Notes: a model not told the origin generated them from the sequence alone. A stretch of DNA of 64,000 nt from Nitrospirota bacterium (GCA_015233725.1 JADFXD010000003.1:1-64000), one strand, 5' to 3'. Numbered from the stretch's first letter, positions 1-11,222 are shown. Numbers and translations are program-made.

Positions 1-99
1 TTTCTGTGATAAGTACCTGCCCTACCAGAAGAGAAGAAAGAAAGGGGCGGCTCCACAGGATTTTTGACAGCAAGAAATCCCCCCTTCTTCTTTCTTGTC

Positions 100-1710
100 T
101 TAGTTTTCTATGAAGACCTGATCGTGTATGGCTTGTAGCAGTGCAGCGAATGTGCTGTTATCGGTTGCCGTGATTGCCACGGCGTTGTACCTTATCAGGA
201 GGTTTTCGACCACGTCGGGGGCGACCTTGTCGCACTTGTTAAAGACCAGCAACTGTGGCTTTTCTATGAGTTCAAGCTCGGTGAGGATATTTCGTACCGA
301 GTCCATGTGCTGCTCAAATCGCGGGTTTGATATGTCAACGATGTGTAGAAGGACATCGGCGTCCTCAAGCTCCTCAAGCGTGGCCTTAAAGGCGGCCATC
401 AGCTCCGGGGGCAGGTCGCGTATAAAGCCCACGGTGTCCGTGATGATGACGTCCCGTTCGCGCGGAAACCGCAGACGCCTGCTGGCGGTATCCAGGGTGG
501 CAAACATCCTGTCCTCTACGAACGTTGCGCTCTTGGTCAGGCTGTTGAGCAGGGTTGACTTGCCGGCGTTGGTATATCCAATGATGGAGAGTATCGGCAG
601 GGTCATCTTGAGGCGCCTTTGTTTTCTCTGAAGCCGTGCCATTGCGAGCTTGTCTAGTTGTCGTTGCAGGAGATTTATCCTGTCCCTGACCCTCCTGCGG
701 TCGATTTCGAGCTTCATCTCCCCGGGCCCCCTGCCACCTACGCCGCCCATCAAACGTGACATGGCCGTGCCCTTGCCCGTCAGGTGCGGAAGCCTGTACT
801 TGAGCTGTGCCAGCTCAACCTGCACCTTGCCATCACCACTGTGTGCACGTCTGGCAAATATGTCCAGTATCAACTGGGAACGGTCGATCACCTTTAGCTC
901 GGTGATGTCAGTGACAGCCCTACGCTGGGACGGCGACAGGTCCTGGTCAAAGACCAACAACGTGGCGCCCTTGCCAAGGGCATCTATGACAAGCTCCTTG
1001 ACCTTGCCTGTGCCTATAAGATACCGCGGATTTATCTCCTTTGCGCGCTGGATAACCTTGTCAAGCACCATCACGTCGCAGGAGGCGGCCAGCTCCTCAA
1101 GCTCGTTGAGGGACTCCTCCTGCTGATATCGCGGCGCCTGGGATACGCTTATGAGGATCGCCCTCTCCTGTGCCTCCCCCTTGGAAGAGGTACGTTGCCG
1201 TTGCATCTCCTCTTGCAAGGAGTCAATGAATGATCTGAAATCCAGCTCAAGGTTGTACATGCCTATGGGTTGGGAGACATCGTAGAGCTTATCGGCGTTG
1301 CGGGGCAGCAGATGTGCCCCATAGAATGTATCGGGCAACCCGTTACGCAGCCCAATGGCGCCTATGTAGTCAAATCGCAACAACGCCAGGTCAGTGAGGT
1401 CGTCCCCGGAAAGCGCCTCGTTCTTGAGGTGCGTATGGATAAACCTCAACCCCCTCAGGGTCTTCTTGCCCAGGGGGTAATCGGTCAGCTCGGGCAGGAA
1501 TATCCCCGAGGCATCACCACAGATGACATGCGTGATGACCCCCTCCCGCGCTATGAGCACCCCTATCTGACGGTTAATCTCGTGGGATATCTCCGCTATA
1601 AAACGAGCAAGCTCCTGCGAAATGACCTCCCCAACGGCAACCTTCCTCCTGTATATCCTCTCAAGATCATACACGGTCTTCTTCTTAAGACCTGCTATGT
1701 TGCCATACAC
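100..1710 (-). CDS. hflX: GTPase HflX
   Basis: ORF with HflX N-terminal domain, GGxGGRGPGE linker and G motifs (GYTNAGKST, DTVGFIRDLP, NKCD). Confidence 0.95.
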   Translation of the reverse strand: MYGNIAGLKKKTVYDLERIYRRKVAVGEVISQELARFIAEISHEINRQIGVLIAREGVITHVICGDASGIFLPELTDYPLGKKTLRGLRFIHTHLKNEALSGDDLTDLALLRFDYIGAIGLRNGLPDTFYGAHLLPRNADKLYDVSQPIGMYNLELDFRSFIDSLQEEMQRQRTSSKGEAQERAILISVSQAPRYQQEESLNELEELAASCDVMVLDKVIQRAKEINPRYLIGTGKVKELVIDALGKGATLLVFDQDLSPSQRRAVTDITELKVIDRSQLILDIFARRAHSGDGKVQVELAQLKYRLPHLTGKGTAMSRLMGGVGGRGPGEMKLEIDRRRVRDRINLLQRQLDKLAMARLQRKQRRLKMTLPILSIIGYTNAGKSTLLNSLTKSATFVEDRMFATLDTASRRLRFPRERDVIITDTVGFIRDLPPELMAAFKATLEELEDADVLLHIVDISNPRFEQHMDSVRNILTELELIEKPQLLVFNKCDKVAPDVVENLLIRYNAVAITATDNSTFAALLQAIHDQVFIEN

Positions 1711-1746
1711 CGTAGCGATATCAATACCTCCTTTTTTGTTATTCCC

Positions 1747-1860
1747 CCCAAAGAAATAAAGAAAGAAAAAGAAAAAAAGAAGAAGGGGAACGGCTCCGCC
1801 CTCCCCTCAGACCCCTCCTGCAAGGGCACCAGTGCCCTTGACCCCATAATCCTCAATCCT
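1747..1860 (-). repeat. Interspersed double-hairpin element, class I
   Basis: Reverse-complement copy: purine arm, ggcggctccgcc-like hairpin (degenerate), caagggcaccagtgcccttg hairpin, accccataatcctcaatcct end. Confidence 0.8.
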
Positions 1861-2009
1861 ATTTTATATGATAGCATGTTTCATAGATGTTTGACAAGGG
1901 CAGGTGGTGTGAGATTGTCAAATCAGATTCATCCCAAAAGTCCTCAAATCTATTAGCTTATCGTTACAGAGGAGGATATAAAATGATTATACTATCATAA
2001 TTGGGCTTA

Positions 2010-2039
2010 TTGACAAAGGGTTATTTTTTGTAGTACAAT
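2010..2039 (+). promoter_or_regulatory. Putative sigma70-type promoter of the MCP gene at 2102
   Basis: TTGACA (2010-2015), 18-nt spacer, TACAAT (2034-2039). Confidence 0.5.
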
Positions 2040-2101
2040 TGGGCAATAATGCATAAATGGCCGAGAGTAACATAATTATAGGCAAAGACAACTAAGGAGG
2101 T

Positions 2102-4012
2102 TTGAGTATGGGAATATCAACAATGGTTAACATTATGGTGGCGGTGTTGTTTGTTTTTTCATTAATAGGCAGCGGGTCTGTTTTTATTCAGACCAGAGAT
2201 ATGGCAAGTGATAGCAAGATAGTTACGGAGGTTGGTTTAATCAGGAGTAGGGCTATGAAGGTGTTTAGCCTCGAACTGCTTAAGCAACGAGCAAAGTCCG
2301 AGGTATTTATCGAAAAACTAAACTGCTCCTTCAGGCTGTGTCTTAATGGTGATAAAGCGGCAGGTATCTCCCCCTTAGATGACGAAGAATTTAAGGTAGC
2401 CATGAAGGAGTTAGAGGCTAAGTGGGGAAATATTAAGCAAAAAATTCAGCAGGCACGGCGAGACAGCAATCTTTATGAGTCCCTTAATAACGATTTTGAT
2501 GCCTTCTATGAGTTGTCGAGGAAGTCGGTAAAGGTCATAGATAGGCATACGCAGGAAGGTGTGAGGGCGTTAAAGATGGTTCAGTTTATAGTGTTCTCGG
2601 TCAACATGATGTTAATGACAGGCATCTGGGTATTTGCAAGGAAAAAGATAGTCAACCCTCTGAGTATGCTCATTGGTGTTGTTGATACAATAGTGTCAAA
2701 AAACATAAGGGTAGATATTGATTATACCAGCAAGGACTCGGTGGGTCAACTGGTCAGGGACATGAACAAGATGATAAACTTCCTAAACGATGTGGTAAAT
2801 GGCACGATGTCGTCTATAAACAACGTCGTCAACACAATGGATTCCGTAAAGAAGAAGTCATCTCAGTCCTGTTCGTTTGCCAGCAATCAGTACGATCAAT
2901 CGGTTAATATATCGACTGCCGCTGAACATATGAATAAGACAATAGCGGATATATCCAAGAACGCCTCCGTTGCCTCCGAGACATCAACCAGGGTGTTGTT
3001 GATGGCCGAGGAGGGTAAGGCAATGACTGAAAAGGCCATAGAGACTGTCAACATGGTCTATACGTCCAACATGGACTTGGCCTCCATGATTAACAGGCTA
3101 AACGCGAGCGCTCAGGAGATCGGCCATATTGTCACGGTGATAAACGATATTGCCGACCAGACAAACCTCCTTGCCCTAAATGCTGCCATAGAGGCCGCAA
3201 GGGCTGGGGAGCAGGGCAGGGGGTTTGCCGTCGTTGCCGATGAGGTCAGAAAGCTGGCCGAGAGGACATTAAAGGCAACCACGGAGATATCTGAAAAGAT
3301 ACGCTCAGTACAATCGGAATCATCCCACACCTATGCCTCTATGGAGGGGTCGTCGGCCAAGGTTACTATGGCCTCGGATTTGATAAAAAACATGGGCAGG
3401 TCGCTGTTTACTATCGTGGATGGCGTCAACGAGTCAAAAGAGCAGATAACCTATATCGCATCGGCAGTTGAGCAACAGGCCATATCCTCTGAGGAGGTGG
3501 CAAAGAACATCGAAACCACCCGCAATGAGTCACAGGTGATGCAACAACTGGCCAACGACATAACCCATGAAGTAAACAGGATGATAGCAACCGCGGAGGA
3601 GTTGAGGGCATACACATCGGGATTTAAGACAAAAGGCGGTGATTTGCTCCTGCTGGAACTTGCCAAGACCGACCACCGGTTGTGGGTCAACAAGGTGTCT
3701 TACCACATATCAGGCGGTGACAGGTTGGATAGCACAAAGCTGGCTGACCATACAAAGTGTCGCCTTGGAAAGTGGTACTATTCAGACGGCAAGAAGTGCT
3801 GTGAGGCTATGGAGGCCTTCAGGGCAATCGAGGAGCCTCACAGAAAGCTACATGCCCTGGGAAAAGAGATCGTTATCACCTACGACAAAGGTGAGACACA
3901 AAAGGCACAACAGATGTTTCATGCCTTAGAAGAGATGTCCATTGTGATAATCAACAACCTGGAGGGAGTACGGCAAGATATAGGCGGTGATGTAAAACTC
4001 ATTGGCAGATAA
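2102..4012 (+). CDS. Methyl-accepting chemotaxis protein with C-terminal CZB-like (zinc-binding) domain
   Basis: Signalling tip [42 protein letters not shown]-terminal [10 protein letters not shown]...[14 protein letters not shown]...[11 protein letters not shown]. Confidence 0.93.
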   Translation: MSMGISTMVNIMVAVLFVFSLIGSGSVFIQTRDMASDSKIVTEVGLIRSRAMKVFSLELLKQRAKSEVFIEKLNCSFRLCLNGDKAAGISPLDDEEFKVAMKELEAKWGNIKQKIQQARRDSNLYESLNNDFDAFYELSRKSVKVIDRHTQEGVRALKMVQFIVFSVNMMLMTGIWVFARKKIVNPLSMLIGVVDTIVSKNIRVDIDYTSKDSVGQLVRDMNKMINFLNDVVNGTMSSINNVVNTMDSVKKKSSQSCSFASNQYDQSVNISTAAEHMNKTIADISKNASVASETSTRVLLMAEEGKAMTEKAIETVNMVYTSNMDLASMINRLNASAQEIGHIVTVINDIADQTNLLALNAAIEAARAGEQGRGFAVVADEVRKLAERTLKATTEISEKIRSVQSESSHTYASMEGSSAKVTMASDLIKNMGRSLFTIVDGVNESKEQITYIASAVEQQAISSEEVAKNIETTRNESQVMQQLANDITHEVNRMIATAEELRAYTSGFKTKGGDLLLLELAKTDHRLWVNKVSYHISGGDRLDSTKLADHTKCRLGKWYYSDGKKCCEAMEAFRAIEEPHRKLHALGKEIVITYDKGETQKAQQMFHALEEMSIVIINNLEGVRQDIGGDVKLIGR

Positions 4013-4048
4013 GTAAGAGAGCATAAACATTTATAACAATATCACCCC

Positions 4049-4133
4049 CTAAGAAAAGAAAAAAGAGAGGACGCCTGACCGCCCCTCCCTCAGAGCCACC
4101 CTGCAAGGGGCCCAGCCCCCTTGACCCCTCCCT
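4049..4133 (-). repeat. Interspersed double-hairpin element, class I (degenerate)
   Basis: aagaaaagaaaaaaga arm, second hairpin decayed, ctgcaaggggcccagcccccttgacccc hairpin. Confidence 0.7.
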
Positions 4134-4213
4134 GCTCGTTATAGTTACTTATGCTCTCCTGCTTAAGAAAAAAGAAAAGAAGGGGAGGTGTTGCCCCCTT
4201 TTCATATCTCTTC

Positions 4214-6403
4214 TTAAAAACTGCTGTTGAACAAGTATTTCTGGCAGTCTTCTGATTTTAGTGGTTTGCTCAGGAGGTAGCCTTGTACCTCATCGCAGCG
4301 TAACAGACGGAGGAAGTCGTATTGTTGGATCGTCTCCACGCCCTCGGCAATGACCCTTAGGTTGAGGCCGTGGGCCATTGCCGTAATGGCGGTGACGATG
4401 GCCACGTTGTCGTTGTCTATGGGGAGGTCGCGGATAAAAGATGTGTCTATCTTCAGCTTACTAATGGGCATGCACTTGATATAGCCAAGTGAAGAGTAAC
4501 CGGTGCCGAAGTCGTCGATAGAGAGATAAAAGCCCATGTCACTTAATCTCCTGAGGTTGTTGAGCACCACACCGGAGTCGTTGATAAAGACATTCTCTGT
4601 GAGTTCGAGCTCCAGGCACTCGGCCGTTAGATTTGCCTCTTCCAGCACATGCGCCAGGGCATCGATGCGGTCGCTCTGCTTGATATATGAACCGGATATG
4701 TTGATCGCTATGCGTGGTGTAGATATGCCCTGTTTGCGCCACATTATTATCTGCTCACAGACAGTCTGTATCACCCAATCTGTTATTGGAATGACCAACC
4801 CCGTTTCCTCTGCGATTGATATGAACTTCATTGGCGGCAGTAGGCCAAGGTGAGGTTGATCCCAGCGTATAAGCGCCTCTAACCCTATTATCTTCTGCCT
4901 TTTTATATCCACCTGCGGTTGGTAATGCAGCAAGAACTCTTGATTCTTAAGCGCGTTACGCAGGTTCACCTCCATATCCAAACGCTCATGGGCAAGGGTG
5001 TTCATCTGTGACGTAAATAATCTAAAGGCATTGCCGGTGTCTCTCTTTGCCATATACATGGCCGTATCTGCATTACCCAGGAGCGTATCTATGTCCTGGC
5101 CGTCGTTGGGATATACGCTGATCCCGATACTGGCACCAACCGAACACTCATATCCCCTCAGATAGAAGGGGCTGCTTACTATCTCGATGACCTTCTGAGC
5201 AACCATCCTTACGTCAAGCTCATCCTTGATAGAGGTCAATATGATTGTAAACTCATCCCCGCCCATGCGCGCTACGGTATCAGACTTGCGCAGTATGGAC
5301 TGCAGGCGTTGGGCAACCTCCTTGAGCAAGAGGTCGCCTACATCATGTCCCAGGGTGTCGTTGACGAGCTTGAAGCGATCGAGGTCGAGAAACATTATGG
5401 CTATGAGCCTTTTCTCACGCCTGGCCATCTCAATGGCCATGGCAAAGCGCATGTTAAACAGGACGCGGTTGGGCAGCGATGTAAGCGTGTCGTAGTGGGC
5501 CAGGGACTGTAGTAACTGCTCCATCTTCTTGCGCTGCGTGATGTCTCTGACTATGCCCAGTATCCAGCGGTAGTTTCTCATCAGGTACGAGGAGAGGGAG
5601 ACCTCAATAGGGAACTCCGTGTTATCCTTCTTTATGCCCTGGAGCTGGAATATCTTCTTGGGGCTGTACTTGATATCAGGCCCCCGCTCAGAGTCGGTAA
5701 TCTCATCTCCGGCAATTACCGTTAATAGCTCGTAGCTGCAGGATGACAGTGAAAAGATGACGTATATGCTGCGTCCAATGATATCGTCAACGTAATAGCC
5801 AAACATCTCCTCTGCGGCGGGGTTCCAGTATGATATGTTGAGTTCATGGTCTATCAGCACGATGGCATCCATTGCGCAGGACGTGATTGAACGGAACTTC
5901 TCCTCATTCTCCCTGAGCGACTCCTCCATCTGCCGTCGTAACATGAGCTCCTTCAATACCTTATTACTCATGACCTTGTGTTCCTTTAACAGGGTAATCA
6001 GGTCTGTTACGTCCTGGGTTACAAAGAGGGCATAGATGTCATCCTCCCCCTCCAGCTTCAAGGCAGTGACGGAGGTGTTCTGTAGACGCACGCTACCATT
6101 AGTGAGGGGGGTGTGTATGATACAGTTATGGAGATAAGCCGAAAACAGGGTTGGCGGCCACCCCTCAAAAATAGACCGTATCCTGTTGAAATACCGTGGG
6201 TCTTTGAGGTGGGGAAATCGCTCACAGATATTAATTCCCGTTATCTCCTCCTTTGAGATACCCGTCCATTGCTCCATACGCTTGTTCCAGAAGACAACGT
6301 TAAAGTCCTTGCTTATGATAAATATCCCCAATGGCATATTATCAAGTATCTCAAAGCTATGGATTTGCACTTTCTGTCGCTGCCCTTTACGGTGTCTCTC
6401 CAT
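4214..6403 (-). CDS. PAS-PAS-GGDEF-EAL protein (c-di-GMP signalling)
   Basis: GGDEF motif (ARMGGDEFTIIL), EAL motif (GLEALIRWDQP), DDFGTGYSSLGYIK. Confidence 0.95.
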   Translation of the reverse strand: MERHRKGQRQKVQIHSFEILDNMPLGIFIISKDFNVVFWNKRMEQWTGISKEEITGINICERFPHLKDPRYFNRIRSIFEGWPPTLFSAYLHNCIIHTPLTNGSVRLQNTSVTALKLEGEDDIYALFVTQDVTDLITLLKEHKVMSNKVLKELMLRRQMEESLRENEEKFRSITSCAMDAIVLIDHELNISYWNPAAEEMFGYYVDDIIGRSIYVIFSLSSCSYELLTVIAGDEITDSERGPDIKYSPKKIFQLQGIKKDNTEFPIEVSLSSYLMRNYRWILGIVRDITQRKKMEQLLQSLAHYDTLTSLPNRVLFNMRFAMAIEMARREKRLIAIMFLDLDRFKLVNDTLGHDVGDLLLKEVAQRLQSILRKSDTVARMGGDEFTIILTSIKDELDVRMVAQKVIEIVSSPFYLRGYECSVGASIGISVYPNDGQDIDTLLGNADTAMYMAKRDTGNAFRLFTSQMNTLAHERLDMEVNLRNALKNQEFLLHYQPQVDIKRQKIIGLEALIRWDQPHLGLLPPMKFISIAEETGLVIPITDWVIQTVCEQIIMWRKQGISTPRIAINISGSYIKQSDRIDALAHVLEEANLTAECLELELTENVFINDSGVVLNNLRRLSDMGFYLSIDDFGTGYSSLGYIKCMPISKLKIDTSFIRDLPIDNDNVAIVTAITAMAHGLNLRVIAEGVETIQQYDFLRLLRCDEVQGYLLSKPLKSEDCQKYLFNSSF

Positions 6404-7004
6404 AGGTTTTGAACATATCGTTGATGTACTTGATTATCGTGTCAAAAGAGCCTGGCTGCAGGCATATAAGCATATCACCATTTATCAGATGCCCCTTTAT
6501 CTCAAAGCAGGTCTTTGCCATTATGATGATGGCGTTTGGTTCAAGCCTGTTTTCCGAGATCAGTTGCGATGCTATAGCCTCGTGATAATCTGGCACCGCG
6601 TAATTTAGCCTGGCATTGAGTATGTTTACCATCGTACCGACGACCCCGTTAAGGACGATATTGCCAACCTCTATAAGAGCGCCGATCTTGATCAGGTCCA
6701 TGACGCTATCGTCAGTGGTATCACCACCGAGGAGGTCTACGAGCCTGGAGGCTATGTTGGATTGGAATAAGATGTATGACATGCCCTCAAGTGCTCCACT
6801 AAAAGGAAACCACACAACGGAGACACCCTCTGGCCATAGTTGAGATGCCGTGTTGCCTAGTTCCTCCTTGAGAAAAACCCTGATATCCGGTATCTTAATG
6901 GTTATGTGCGTGTTAAACATCTCATTTAACAACCCGGCAGATTGCCCCATACCCATGTTGATTATCTCTCTGATCGAGTCGTAAACCTGTGGAGTCAGGA
7001 TCAT
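6387..7004 (-). CDS. CheC/CheX-family chemotaxis phosphatase-like protein
   Basis: IREIINMGMGQSAGLLNEMF and LIKIGALIEVGNIVLNGVVGTMVNIL resemble the CheC-type repeats. Confidence 0.75.
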   Translation of the reverse strand: MILTPQVYDSIREIINMGMGQSAGLLNEMFNTHITIKIPDIRVFLKEELGNTASQLWPEGVSVVWFPFSGALEGMSYILFQSNIASRLVDLLGGDTTDDSVMDLIKIGALIEVGNIVLNGVVGTMVNILNARLNYAVPDYHEAIASQLISENRLEPNAIIIMAKTCFEIKGHLINGDMLICLQPGSFDTIIKYINDMFKTYGETP

Positions 7005-7074
7005 TATAAGTACCTACACACAGTTGAGGATTGTCTTGTTATCGTTTTATACATGACATATTATAACAGCATCT

Positions 7075-7290
7075 CTACATTATTGCCACCTCAAGCGGAA
7101 TTGAATGAACATCTTCAGGGCTCTCTTTCTTGAGATAATTTAGTTTCTCAAAGCCAATTATTTCACCGTGTTCGTCTTTTTTTATAATCGTCCCCCCGCC
7201 AATCTCTTCATTAATACATGGTCTTGGCGTTGAGAACCAAACATCAAGGGTGTTTCCAACTCTATCGTAAGTTATTATTATTTTTTCCAT
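7075..7290 (-). CDS. DUF2283-like small protein
   Basis: MEKIIITYDRVGNTLDVWF...NYLKKESPEDV resembles DUF2283 proteins. Confidence 0.55.
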   Translation of the reverse strand: MEKIIITYDRVGNTLDVWFSTPRPCINEEIGGGTIIKKDEHGEIIGFEKLNYLKKESPEDVHSIPLEVAIM

Positions 7291-7305
7291 ATAGTTTCTC
7301 CTTTC

Positions 7306-7551
7306 TTATATAACAGTTGCCCCAGACAGAGGTTGACCGTTGATATGACCTACATACACATTCCCAGTTATGCTACCGTACCAATTACCGTTAGGCAAAG
7401 TCTGCCAATTATGGTAAACCTGGCCATCGGTTCCAACACCGAATATCTCTAACCTTGCCGTCCGCATTGACCCCCTACTCCAATATCGGTGTTTATTTTT
7501 CCACCCATCCGGTCCAACCGTACCAAAGACAATTTTATGGCTCTTTCTCAA
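7306..7551 (-). pseudogene. Fragment joining a lectin-propeller-like blade to a repeat of the neighbouring C10 peptidase gene
   Basis: ARLEIFGVGTDGQVYHNWQTLPNGNWYG followed by SITGNVYVGHINGQPLSGATV, which matches the repeat in ORF 7597-11013. Confidence 0.5.
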
Positions 7552-7596
7552 AGTGAGTGGGTAAGAGAAACAAACTCCACTCTGTAGTATAAGGGA

Positions 7597-10500
7597 TTAA
7601 GGGTAGAGCAAAACATTAAAAGGAATCACATTAGGAAGCACACGTAGGTGTAGAGCGTCTTCACCAGCATATAAGTCTACGCCTGAACTAATACTGAGGG
7701 GTCTGGAAACAGAACTATAAACGCTTGCTGTTATTGACAAGGTCTGGTTTCCTGGCGGAATATTACCTATACTATATGAACCATCACTTATAGTGGTTGT
7801 AGACTGACCTCCGCATGTAACAGTTGCCCCAGACAGAGGTGGACCGTTGATATAACCTATATACACATTCCCATGTATACTACCAGTAGAGCCACTGGAT
7901 ATTAGAGCATCTTTACCAGCATATAAGTTTGCACCTGCACTAATACTTAGTGGTCTGTTAACAGAACTATAACCGCTTGCTGTTATTGACAAGGTTTGGT
8001 TGCCTGCCGGAATATTAGCTATACTATATGAACCATCACTTACCGTGGTTGCAGACTGACCTCCGCATGTAACAGTTGCCCCAGACAGAGGTGGACCGTT
8101 GATATAACCTATATACACATTCCCGGTTATGCTACCAGTAGAGCCACTGGATGTTAGAGCATCTTTACCAACATATAAGTTTGCACCTGGAAACGCATTA
8201 ATACTTAGTGGTCTGTTAACAGAGCTATAACCGCTTGCTGTGATTGACAAGGTTTGGTTGCTGCCTGCAAAAATATTATATAGACTATATGAACCATCAC
8301 TTCCAGTGGTCGTAGACTGACCTCCGCATGTAACAGTTGCACCAGACAGAGGTGGACCGTTGATATAACCTATATACACATTCCCGGTTATGCTACAAGT
8401 AGAGTTACTGGCTGTTAGAGCATCTTTACCAGCATATAAGTTTGCACCTGCACTAATACTTAGGGGTCTGTTAACAGAGATATAACCGCTTGCTGTGATT
8501 GACAATGTCTGGTTTCCTGCCGGAATATTAGCTATACTATATGAACCATCACTTCCCGTGGTTGCAGACTGACCTCCGCATGTAACATTTGCCCCAGACA
8601 GAGGTGGACCGTTGATATAACCTACATACACATTCCCAGTTATGCTACCTACATAATGTGGAATGGTGGATTTCTTTATACTTATTTGTTTCGAGTCACA
8701 TGCTTCATAAGGCCAGCCAAAAGCATTGCAGACATATACCACCGCATTGGGTAGATCGGCGTCATTTGAAACAGCCCAATCGTATGATTTTGTGGTAACA
8801 GGTAAGTTTTGTTTCACATAACCCCATGTTGACCCTGTTGTCCCTGGATCGAACAAAACAGTTAAATTATTACTTCCTGTCAAGCCAGATGAATTCCATT
8901 TAATAGTGTAAGTAGACCCACCTGTCAATACTTCACCATTTTGCGGGGAGATTATGCTTATACTCTTAATGCTTACGTTAAAAATCAAGGCGCCGCTCCA
9001 TGTACCCCATCCTGCGGAATTCGCTGCTGATACTATCCACCAATATTGGCCATTTGCCAACGCCTCTGTGGTGTAACCATTTACCGCAGTTGTTGATGGG
9101 GTAAGGGAACATGTGCATCCACCGCTACATCCCAACTCCGAAGCAGCATATGCTTTATCAGCAATAATGTTGTTGTTTCCTGCATCGTATATCTGGAGCT
9201 TATAATATGTTGCACCTGGCACAGCGTTCCAAGTATAAGTCGGTTTTGTCGCTACGGTCATACCTGATGGTGAGACTAAAGTTGCTTGACCTGGTATTGT
9301 AATCCAAGTAGGGGTAATGCTTTTGCTTTTGAAAGAAGAGGTTATATCGTTAAAATTTACATTAACCAGATTGGGTATGCTGGTATTGCTTGTATATGAC
9401 CTACCTCCGTAATTGATGTCCTGGTAGAGGGTTATTTCTTCACCTTGGAGTGATACTGATGAGAGCTGGTCATTCCACTCGCTACCTATCCATGAATAAT
9501 TCATGTTGGCAGCTGGACAGAAAGCTTTGCCGCTATAGTTTATATCCCAAAACAAGCAGGCATACTTCGTAAATATATTGTATGTGCCATAGAGGTTGTT
9601 CTTTCTAAAAATGCATTGGTCAGTACCTAGCCCCCAACCCATATTGAGGCAATATGTATCACTATAAGCGTTGTTATAGGCATTATAACTATACGCAACT
9701 ACAGCATGATTGGTAACGCCTCCTCCTTGAGTGGCGATGCCGTTTGAGTCTACATATATGTTGACAATAGGTGGGGCCTGAATATCAATATCGGTCATAA
9801 CATCTGCCCATTCAGAGTCGTTACCATTCGTGTTACTTGTCATAGCAAGACCGTAACCTCTTGAGTTGACATACTTCGCTATATTGATCATGTTATCACC
9901 AGTATATGTGTCAGCCCCAATATTACCGTTAATATCTTTTTCACAGTCTGTACCTAAAATACCTCTGATGTCATTTATCATGTTACGTATGCATGTTGAT
10001 GTAACATCAGTTGTGTTACAAGAGGAGCATGACGTGGTATCGATCAAGTTTGGAAAGTCGTTTTTAAACCAGTATTCCAGGACAATTGCTACAGCAACAG
10101 GAACACAACCGGAAACACAACGTCCATTAATAGTGCCACCTTTTGTCCATGTAAAGTCTTCCTGCCAGAAATTACTTAACATGGTTCGATCTATATTCCA
10201 TGAAGAATCCTTTTTGTGGGGGGGGTGTGTGACAATGCCTTCGCCATTTTCTTCTAATGGTGGCATTGATTTGATCATACCTTTTATTGCGCCTGAGCGA
10301 GTCTCACGGAAAAAATCTGTAGAGTAGTTCTGTTCTATTAGAGCACTACGGAAGTCTTCCTGTTGCTGATCTTCCTTGGACTTTATCTCAAATGTAGCAG
10401 ACTTTACCGATAGGCCTTTTCCAAAGCTCAAAGCTGATGGTAGTGGCATTGAGGCAAAGATATACCAACCATTCTCCTGTCGTACATTAGCAAGCATATC

Positions 10501-11013
10501 AGACTGACCGTTAAATTTAAAACCAAGGGCATAGAATATAGACGATAACATAAAATGTGTGTTAGCTACAGTTAGCCCAGCTTTTTCTATCTCTCCCTTC
10601 ACAACGGAGTTATAAAAGGCATTAAGTGAACTACTAATAGAAGTTCCCGATGGGAAAAAAGATTGTATTACACCTGAATTCTTGTTGGCGTAAACCATCA
10701 CATAACCAGCATCAGCACCCTTCGCAGATTTAAAAGATACTTCATAGGCTATCACCTCATCATTAGAGTTGTAAAACGGTTGCACGGTTAAGATTGAGGC
10801 ACCATTCCAATCTTCGTAGCCTGCTTTCGATCCTTTGGACTTAACAAATCCATCGGCTATTTTCACTGCATCATCTGAACTGATCAACGCCGATGTCGTT
10901 GCACTATATACGCTCTGCGGTATCAGCAACAGTAGCAACACAAGGACTGCGAATATTTGTACTATGTGGGACTGTAGATACTTCATCTTTAGGTTATCGT
11001 TTCCTTTAAACAT
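7597..11013 (-). CDS. Secreted C10-family (streptopain-like) cysteine peptidase with beta/gamma-crystallin-like domain and tandem carboxypeptidase-regulatory-like repeats
   Basis: Catalytic-Cys-like GRCVSGCVPVAVAIVLEYWF and His region NHAVVAYSY; WNDQLSSV and FNDITSSF; four copies of SITGNVYIGYINGPPLSGATVTCGGQS... repeat; signal peptide. Confidence 0.8.
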   Translation of the reverse strand: MFKGNDNLKMKYLQSHIVQIFAVLVLLLLLIPQSVYSATTSALISSDDAVKIADGFVKSKGSKAGYEDWNGASILTVQPFYNSNDEVIAYEVSFKSAKGADAGYVMVYANKNSGVIQSFFPSGTSISSSLNAFYNSVVKGEIEKAGLTVANTHFMLSSIFYALGFKFNGQSDMLANVRQENGWYIFASMPLPSALSFGKGLSVKSATFEIKSKEDQQQEDFRSALIEQNYSTDFFRETRSGAIKGMIKSMPPLEENGEGIVTHPPHKKDSSWNIDRTMLSNFWQEDFTWTKGGTINGRCVSGCVPVAVAIVLEYWFKNDFPNLIDTTSCSSCNTTDVTSTCIRNMINDIRGILGTDCEKDINGNIGADTYTGDNMINIAKYVNSRGYGLAMTSNTNGNDSEWADVMTDIDIQAPPIVNIYVDSNGIATQGGGVTNHAVVAYSYNAYNNAYSDTYCLNMGWGLGTDQCIFRKNNLYGTYNIFTKYACLFWDINYSGKAFCPAANMNYSWIGSEWNDQLSSVSLQGEEITLYQDINYGGRSYTSNTSIPNLVNVNFNDITSSFKSKSITPTWITIPGQATLVSPSGMTVATKPTYTWNAVPGATYYKLQIYDAGNNNIIADKAYAASELGCSGGCTCSLTPSTTAVNGYTTEALANGQYWWIVSAANSAGWGTWSGALIFNVSIKSISIISPQNGEVLTGGSTYTIKWNSSGLTGSNNLTVLFDPGTTGSTWGYVKQNLPVTTKSYDWAVSNDADLPNAVVYVCNAFGWPYEACDSKQISIKKSTIPHYVGSITGNVYVGYINGPPLSGANVTCGGQSATTGSDGSYSIANIPAGNQTLSITASGYISVNRPLSISAGANLYAGKDALTASNSTCSITGNVYIGYINGPPLSGATVTCGGQSTTTGSDGSYSLYNIFAGSNQTLSITASGYSSVNRPLSINAFPGANLYVGKDALTSSGSTGSITGNVYIGYINGPPLSGATVTCGGQSATTVSDGSYSIANIPAGNQTLSITASGYSSVNRPLSISAGANLYAGKDALISSGSTGSIHGNVYIGYINGPPLSGATVTCGGQSTTTISDGSYSIGNIPPGNQTLSITASVYSSVSRPLSISSGVDLYAGEDALHLRVLPNVIPFNVLLYP
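7640..8650 (-). repeat. Four tandem in-frame repeats (about 80 aa each) in the C10 peptidase-like protein
   Basis: Repeated unit GSITGNVYIGYINGPPLSGATVTCGGQSATTGSDGSYSIANIPAGNQTLSITASGYSSVNRPLSISAGANLYAGKDAL with high nucleotide identity. Confidence 0.9.
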
Positions 11014-11142
11014 ACATTCTCCGAGAAATCTATTATATTCTAAATCACCAGTAAAACCGGCCTGAGTATCCTGATTATCTTATTGCTCAAAACGGCTAAA
11101 ATCAAGGCAATATACATCCGCTGCCTTAAAGCTTGCACAGGA

Positions 11143-11219
11143 AGGGCTCAAGGGGACTGCTCCCCTTGCAGGGGGGTCTAGGGGGGGCGGAGCCGCCCAC
11201 TATTTTCTTCTTTTTTTTA
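11143..11219 (+). repeat. Interspersed double-hairpin element, class I
   Basis: caaggggactgctccccttg hairpin, gggggcggagccgcc hairpin, pyrimidine tail. Confidence 0.85.
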
Positions 11220-11222
11220 TAT

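Noticed and set aside
128-1956. Plus-strand ORFs 128-631, 650-1126 and 1270-1956 opposite hflX
   Set aside because: Antisense shadows of hflX; the last one runs through the repeat element.
7640-8650. Possible CRISPR-like repeat array
   Set aside because: Repeats are in frame, about 80 aa long and protein-coding; no short repeat/unique spacer structure.
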